This document shows, in pieces, positions 59,909 through 64,000 of a stretch of 64,000 nucleotides of DNA (the stretch's first letter is position 1; each line of letters starts with the position of its first letter). The notes beneath the pieces are model-generated. The model was not told the origin of the DNA and made no database searches. It was given only the letters and a program-made list of their open reading frames with translations. The stretch spans positions 44,333-108,332 of the forward strand of contig CAJTRK010000009.1 of assembly GCA_910578475.1 (NCBI GenBank), in the 5' to 3' direction. The stretch is from an uncultured Lachnospiraceae bacterium. GTDB lineage: Bacteria; Bacillota; Clostridia; Lachnospirales; Lachnospiraceae. Both the position numbers and the translations under genes were made by a program.

Positions 59909-61939
59909 ATGAGGACGATAAAGGGAAAGCTGATTGTGACGATATCCGCGGTGGCTGTCATGATTATGCTGACAGGTTCCATAGGAAGTTACTTAATTGC
60001 GAACAGTGTCGTAAACATAAAAGTCAGGGAATTACAGTTTGAAAAGGCGTTGGAAAAGGCGGAAGAAATGAACGGATGGCTTGCCGGACAGATAGCGTGG
60101 GTGGAAGAAAACGCCAATGCCTATGAGTTTTTCTTACAGGAGTTCTTTCAACAGAAGAATTATGATGAAATAAAAGGTTATCTGGAGGCTCGTCTTCTGT
60201 CGGCAGGCGATACGATAATGGATGCGTATTATGGTTTTGAGGACCATACGATGTTAATTATCAATTCGGAGGTGGGCAGCGATTATGACTGCTGCGAACG
60301 CGTCTGGTACAAGCAGGCGAAAGAAACGGGAAGCGTTATTGTGACCGACCCCTATGTCGATGCTTTTACGGGTAAAATTGTGGTGACAATCGCAGTCCCT
60401 CTGTATAATTCGTCCGGAGAATTTGCCGGCGTGTGCGGCGCGGATATTACGACGGAAGAACTGGTTGAAGTGCTGGATTCGCTGGATGGTGAGGAAGGCG
60501 GGTACGGTTTTATCGTGGACAGCGCGGGCTGCTTTGTAGCGCATCCGAACGAGGCGTTTCTGCCGGAATACAATCAGAATACCTCGATAACCGAAGTGGC
60601 GGACGGCGCGCTTTCCGGCGTCGCGGCGAAACTTTCGGAAGGACAGGGCGTTGTTCTGAGCGAAGATTATGACGGAGAAGAGAAATATTTTGCGGTGGTG
60701 TCCATGCAAAACTGCGGATGGGCGGTCGGCGTCGTTGCACCGCGGGATGTCGTTTTCAGTGAATTAAACATACTGGTACTGACTTCTGTTTTTATCTGTG
60801 CGATGGGAATGCTGCTCATTGTTTCGTGCGTTATTCTGGCGGCGAACAGGCTGTTGTCCCCGATTGCGGATTTAAAGCAGTTTGCAAGCGGTGATTTCCG
60901 CGAAGAAGTGAGCGGCGGGAGAAGAAAACACCAGGTAGGCGAAGGGTTTAAAGACGAACTGGAAGAAATCGAACATGCAACCAAATCCGTTCGAAAGCAG
61001 ATTCGGGAGTCCATCCTCGGCACGATGGAAGAAGCGGCGGGCATGGAAAATATTGCTTCCGAAGCATACAGCAATATGGCAGAGCTGAATAACGGACTGG
61101 ATGAAATGGACCAGCTGGTCGAAGACGTTACGGGAAAGGCAAAAGAAGTGGCGGACGTGACGAAAACAATCAGTTCTTCCAGCACGGAATTTGGGGTCGT
61201 GGTGGACGGCATGTCTTTAAAAGCGGCAGAAGCCGCTGAGGCGTCCGGCGTCATCAGCGCCCGGGCGGAAAAGCTGCTGCAATCGACTACGGAGGCGAAG
61301 AGCCAGGCCAGCCTGATTTACCGTAAGGTGGAAAAAGAACTGGAAAAGGCGCTTTTGGAAGTGGAAAGAATCGAAACGGTGAAGACGCTTTCTCAGGAGA
61401 TTTTGAGCATCGCCGCTCAGACGAATCTCATCGCGCTGAATGCGTCCATAGAGGCCGCGAGAGCCGGAGAGGCCGGAAATGGTTTTGCGGTAGTGGCGGA
61501 AGAAGTCAGGAAACTGGCGGAAGATTCCAAGTCGGCGGTGGACAATATTCAGGCGGTCATCAATGATGTGGTCGATTCGGTCATGGCGTTAAAAGACAGT
61601 TCCGGAACGCTGCTGAACTTTATGAAAGAGCATGTAATCGGCGATTACCACGCTATGCTGGATACGGCAAAGCAGTATCAGGAAGACGCGGTCTTCTATG
61701 ACGGCATTGCAGGCGAGCTTGGCGCCGCGGCGCAGCAGATGGGAGCGTCCGTCGAAGAAATGCTGGCAGCGCTGCAGACCGTTACGGATATGAATGAAGT
61801 GATGGTTCATGATATCGATAATGTGGCTTCGGCCATGCAGCATACCAATGTCAGCTCCGAAGAGATTTTGCGGCAGATGGCGATTCTGGAGCGCAGCAGC
61901 CGTTCTCTCCGGGCAATCGTAAACGGTTTCAAGATTTGA
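59909..61939 (+). CDS. methyl-accepting chemotaxis protein with dCache sensor
   Basis: A 676-residue chemoreceptor: membrane helix (about 6-28), extracellular double-Cache domain (about 35-280; [33 protein letters not shown] segment near 135-165, split motif), second membrane helix (about 287-310), HAMP-like stretch ([16 protein letters not shown]) and a long cytoplasmic coiled coil. The signalling tip is [20 protein letters not shown] near residue 500. ATG 59909 follows GGGGTGGGG. It would sense a small molecule such as an amino acid and signal to CheA. No other chemotaxis genes are in the window. The 3' end overlaps the convergent symporter gene by 11 bp. Confidence 0.94.
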   Translation: MRTIKGKLIVTISAVAVMIMLTGSIGSYLIANSVVNIKVRELQFEKALEKAEEMNGWLAGQIAWVEENANAYEFFLQEFFQQKNYDEIKGYLEARLLSAGDTIMDAYYGFEDHTMLIINSEVGSDYDCCERVWYKQAKETGSVIVTDPYVDAFTGKIVVTIAVPLYNSSGEFAGVCGADITTEELVEVLDSLDGEEGGYGFIVDSAGCFVAHPNEAFLPEYNQNTSITEVADGALSGVAAKLSEGQGVVLSEDYDGEEKYFAVVSMQNCGWAVGVVAPRDVVFSELNILVLTSVFICAMGMLLIVSCVILAANRLLSPIADLKQFASGDFREEVSGGRRKHQVGEGFKDELEEIEHATKSVRKQIRESILGTMEEAAGMENIASEAYSNMAELNNGLDEMDQLVEDVTGKAKEVADVTKTISSSSTEFGVVVDGMSLKAAEAAEASGVISARAEKLLQSTTEAKSQASLIYRKVEKELEKALLEVERIETVKTLSQEILSIAAQTNLIALNASIEAARAGEAGNGFAVVAEEVRKLAEDSKSAVDNIQAVINDVVDSVMALKDSSGTLLNFMKEHVIGDYHAMLDTAKQYQEDAVFYDGIAGELGAAAQQMGASVEEMLAALQTVTDMNEVMVHDIDNVASAMQHTNVSSEEILRQMAILERSSRSLRAIVNGFKI

Positions 61940-63230
61940 CATAACGGCGCAGACAAAAAAGCGCAAGGATATTCGGAAGGGCCATAAACCCGTTAATCAG
62001 GTCGGTGCATTCCCAGACAAGATTCATCGGGATGATGGCGCCGAGGTATATCATCAGAATATAGAGCAGTTTGTAATACGGAATACCTTTATTTCCGACA
62101 AGGTATTCCGTTGCCTTTTCTCCGAAATACGACCAGCCAATCAGTGTGGTGACGGCGAAGGCAATCAGAGAGACCGTCAGAAAGGCGTCTCCCACATAGG
62201 GCAGATGGGCAAAGGCCGCGGAAGTCAGACCGGTGGAAGGAATCCCCTGAATGGAAGCCGGGTCGTATAGCATATTGGCAACGATGACGATACCTGTTAC
62301 AAGACACATAACGACCGTATCCCAGAAAACGGCAGTCATGGAAACATAAGCCTGATGTTTCGGGTCGCTGACGTCGGAAGCCGCCGCGGCGATAGCGGAA
62401 GTGCCGATGCCCGCTTCGTTGGTAAAAAGGCCTCTTGCGATACCGTAGCGGAGGGACATTTGTATGGTGGAGCCGATAAATCCGCCTGCGACGGAAGAGA
62501 AGGAAAAAGCATCCCTGACGATTAACAGGCAGGCTTCCGGCAGCTGTCTGTAATACAGGCAGAGCAGCAGAAAGCAGCCGAATAAATAGATGAAACTGAT
62601 TGCCGGAACAATGCGTTCACACAGACTGCCGATGGCTTTGACGCCGCCGAGAATCACAGTGCCGGTTACGACGGCAAGCAGGATTCCGACAATATGCGGT
62701 GACAGATGAAAGGAAAAAGAAGCCGCCTGTGTTGCTGAATTAGCCTGTGTTGCACAGCCGGCCCCGAAAGCGGCAATCAGTGTACAAAGCGCATAAAAAG
62801 AACCGAGACTTTTGTTATGTAAACCGTTTTTGAGAACATACATGGGGCCGCCCACATAAGCGCCGTCTTTTCCGCGGCTGCGGAACAGGACGCTCAAATA
62901 GCATTCCGCATAGGCGGTTGCCATGCCGAGAATGCCGGTAATCCAGCACCAGAAAACGGCTCCGGCTCCTCCGAGCGCGACGGCAGTCGAAACGCCGATG
63001 ATGTTTCCCGTGCCGAGCGTGGCGGCAAGGGTGGTAGCAAGGGCAGAGAAAGGAGACAGATTATGATTGTCTCCGGTATCCTCCATGCCGAGAGAAAGCC
63101 GGATGGCATACAGAATTTTACGCTGCGGCATGCGCAGCTTACAGGTAAAATAAAGATGTGTGCCCATCAGGATAATCAGGAGGGGAAGTCCCCAGATAAG
63201 ATTATTCGCCTTTTGAATAAACGCTAACAT
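61929..63230 (-). CDS. AGCS-family sodium/alanine symporter
   Basis: A 433-residue carrier with about eleven helices and the AGCS hallmarks: [20 protein letters not shown] near residue 60, [20 protein letters not shown] near 85, [13 protein letters not shown] near 125 and [17 protein letters not shown] near 270. It imports alanine or glycine with Na+. ATG 63230 is chosen for its AGGGG ribosome site; an in-frame extension is open upstream. It is transcribed away from the small gene at 63567. Confidence 0.94.
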   Translation of the reverse strand: MLAFIQKANNLIWGLPLLIILMGTHLYFTCKLRMPQRKILYAIRLSLGMEDTGDNHNLSPFSALATTLAATLGTGNIIGVSTAVALGGAGAVFWCWITGILGMATAYAECYLSVLFRSRGKDGAYVGGPMYVLKNGLHNKSLGSFYALCTLIAAFGAGCATQANSATQAASFSFHLSPHIVGILLAVVTGTVILGGVKAIGSLCERIVPAISFIYLFGCFLLLCLYYRQLPEACLLIVRDAFSFSSVAGGFIGSTIQMSLRYGIARGLFTNEAGIGTSAIAAAASDVSDPKHQAYVSMTAVFWDTVVMCLVTGIVIVANMLYDPASIQGIPSTGLTSAAFAHLPYVGDAFLTVSLIAFAVTTLIGWSYFGEKATEYLVGNKGIPYYKLLYILMIYLGAIIPMNLVWECTDLINGFMALPNILALFCLRRYVKS

Positions 63231-63348
63231 GATACGCCCCTTTTTCCAGGCTGTTCCGGCAGAAGAAGCCGGTCCATTCGTTATTTCATTTATATGGAAA
63301 ATGTTCTGAAAAAAGAACTCCATAACACCTTCCCCCACCCACAAAATA

Positions 63349-63357
63349 TGGTATAAT
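63349..63357 (+). promoter_or_regulatory. extended -10 promoter before the small terminal gene
   Basis: TGG-TATAAT is a full -10 box with the TG extension. No good -35 box lies upstream. About 200 bp of leader would separate it from the ATG at 63567. Confidence 0.5.
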
Positions 63358-63440
63358 GTGCGTGATGGCAATGAGCGGTGCGGCGAAAAAACCAGACAAA
63401 TCGACTGCTGGCAGTCGGATTTGGCTGGTTATGGAGCCAT

Positions 63441-63534
63441 AGGGCGAAGCCCGCGAGCGAGGAATGCCGAAGGCATACCGAGCGTGCACCGCGGGGAAGA
63501 ACCGAGCGCGCACCGCGGGGAAGACCCGGTGCGC
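63441..63534. repeat. GC-rich palindromic and tandem repeats
   Basis: GGGCGAAGCCC (near 63442) and ATGCCGAAGGCAT (63464-63476) are small hairpins with GAA loops. Two exact-spaced 24-bp units follow at 63477-63500 and 63501-63524 (ACCGAGCG, then GCACCGCGGGGAAGA), differing by one base, and then a partial third. Composition is far more GC-rich than the surroundings. Confidence 0.8.
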
Positions 63535-63566
63535 CGCCGCGTAGTATAGAATGGAGTAAACCAACT

Positions 63567-63950
63567 ATGAACAGACAACCAGATACCGCAGCCCGGGAAT
63601 GGGCGGAGGCCCTGTGCTTCTATGCGGGTAAAGACAGCGCGTTTTTCGAAAGCTTCTGGAGCGCCTTAAAAGAATCGCAGCCCGTTTACCGGGAATTTGT
63701 TTATTATCTGGAGAATCAGAATTTTTTATGCGAATATCGGATTTCGGGATATACAATTGTAGATATCATGGTCTGGCAGATGGACCATTTTAAGGCGCAG
63801 CTGGACAGGGGACATGATGACATGAAGCAAAACGGGGATAAGATGCTCCTGATGGCGTTCGATACGATGCTGAGAATGGAAAAACAGCCGGAAAAATATA
63901 TTTATTTGATGCAGTCTGAGACGGGCACGGATTATCCGGAAAAATACTAG
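63567..63950 (+). CDS. small helical protein of unknown function
   Basis: A 127-residue protein starting at ATG 63567 with GGAG ten bases before. It is predicted to be largely helical: WAEALCFYAGKDSAFFESFWSAL, YREFVYYLENQNFLCEYRISGYTIVDIMVWQ-type segment and DDMKQNGDKMLLMAFDTMLRM. No signal peptide. The open frame continues upstream through the GC-rich repeats, where it would encode repetitive Arg/Pro-rich sequence that is unlikely to be real. Family not recognised. Nothing further is seen between 63951 and the window end. Confidence 0.75.
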   Translation: MNRQPDTAAREWAEALCFYAGKDSAFFESFWSALKESQPVYREFVYYLENQNFLCEYRISGYTIVDIMVWQMDHFKAQLDRGHDDMKQNGDKMLLMAFDTMLRMEKQPEKYIYLMQSETGTDYPEKY

Positions 63951-64000
63951 TGTACTGACACGTTGATATTTAGATTTACTACCACCTCTTTAGGCAGTAG

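Overview
The window looks like chromosomal DNA of a gut-type Lachnospiraceae (Clostridium cluster XIVa) bacterium. The evidence is moderate GC content, LytTR/DUF3021 cassettes, an M56/BlaI pair, C_GCAxxG_C_C and DUF1540 proteins, an infC-rpmI-rplT operon whose infC starts at AUU, and many carbohydrate-active enzymes. No replication, phage-structural or transposase genes are visible. Most genes lie on the + strand.

Layout. 1-700: end of a 23S rRNA uracil-methyltransferase gene. 700-4000: an AT-rich accessory island with a frameshifted Z1-type helicase gene, a DUF1016/YhcG PD-(D/E)XK nuclease and gene debris; it resembles a decayed defence or mobile locus. 4.1-6.6 kb: alpha/beta hydrolase, LytTR regulator, DUF3021 membrane protein, and endonuclease III on the other strand. 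7-10.4 kb: a polar amino-acid ABC system built of two unusual fusion proteins. 10.5-17 kb: LD-carboxypeptidase, remnant of an aldo/keto reductase, a HAD phosphatase, the metNIQ transporter, a LysR regulator and a second HAD protein.

17.3-32.7 kb is a coherent glucuronoxylan-oligosaccharide utilisation locus: SGNH acetylesterase, AraC regulator, GH3 beta-xylosidase-type enzyme, GH67 alpha-glucuronidase, a two-permease plus lipoprotein sugar ABC importer (no ATPase in the locus), GH43, a GH8 reducing-end exo-oligoxylanase and a ROK repressor with a visible promoter and operator. Imported aldouronic and acetylated xylo-oligosaccharides would be stripped of acetyl and glucuronyl groups and cut to xylose inside the cell.

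32.7-44 kb: MATE exporter; a LytTR-DUF3021-ABC cassette; three adjacent proteins of unknown function; a BlaI repressor and M56 membrane protease with two operator palindromes over the promoter; and a GH28 enzyme. 44-58.8 kb is mostly housekeeping: SEC-C, CAP-domain, thrS, a GT-C glycosyltransferase, a lipoprotein, infC-rpmI-rplT, a PepD-type dipeptidase, thioesterase, an EAL protein with a degenerate GGDEF domain, tRNA-Pro(AGG) and a second MATE exporter. 58.8-64 kb: DegV, a chemoreceptor, an AGCS alanine symporter and a small unknown protein.

The most unexpected signals are non-coding. Two ~190-bp fold-back elements (51333-51523 and 56889-57073) share a ~115-bp core. Their long outer arms and apical hairpin differ between copies, yet each stays self-complementary, which is covariation expected of an RNA or DNA structure. 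Also notable are a 106-bp repeat carrying its own terminator in two copies, and a possible pseudoknot leader in front of the GH43 gene.
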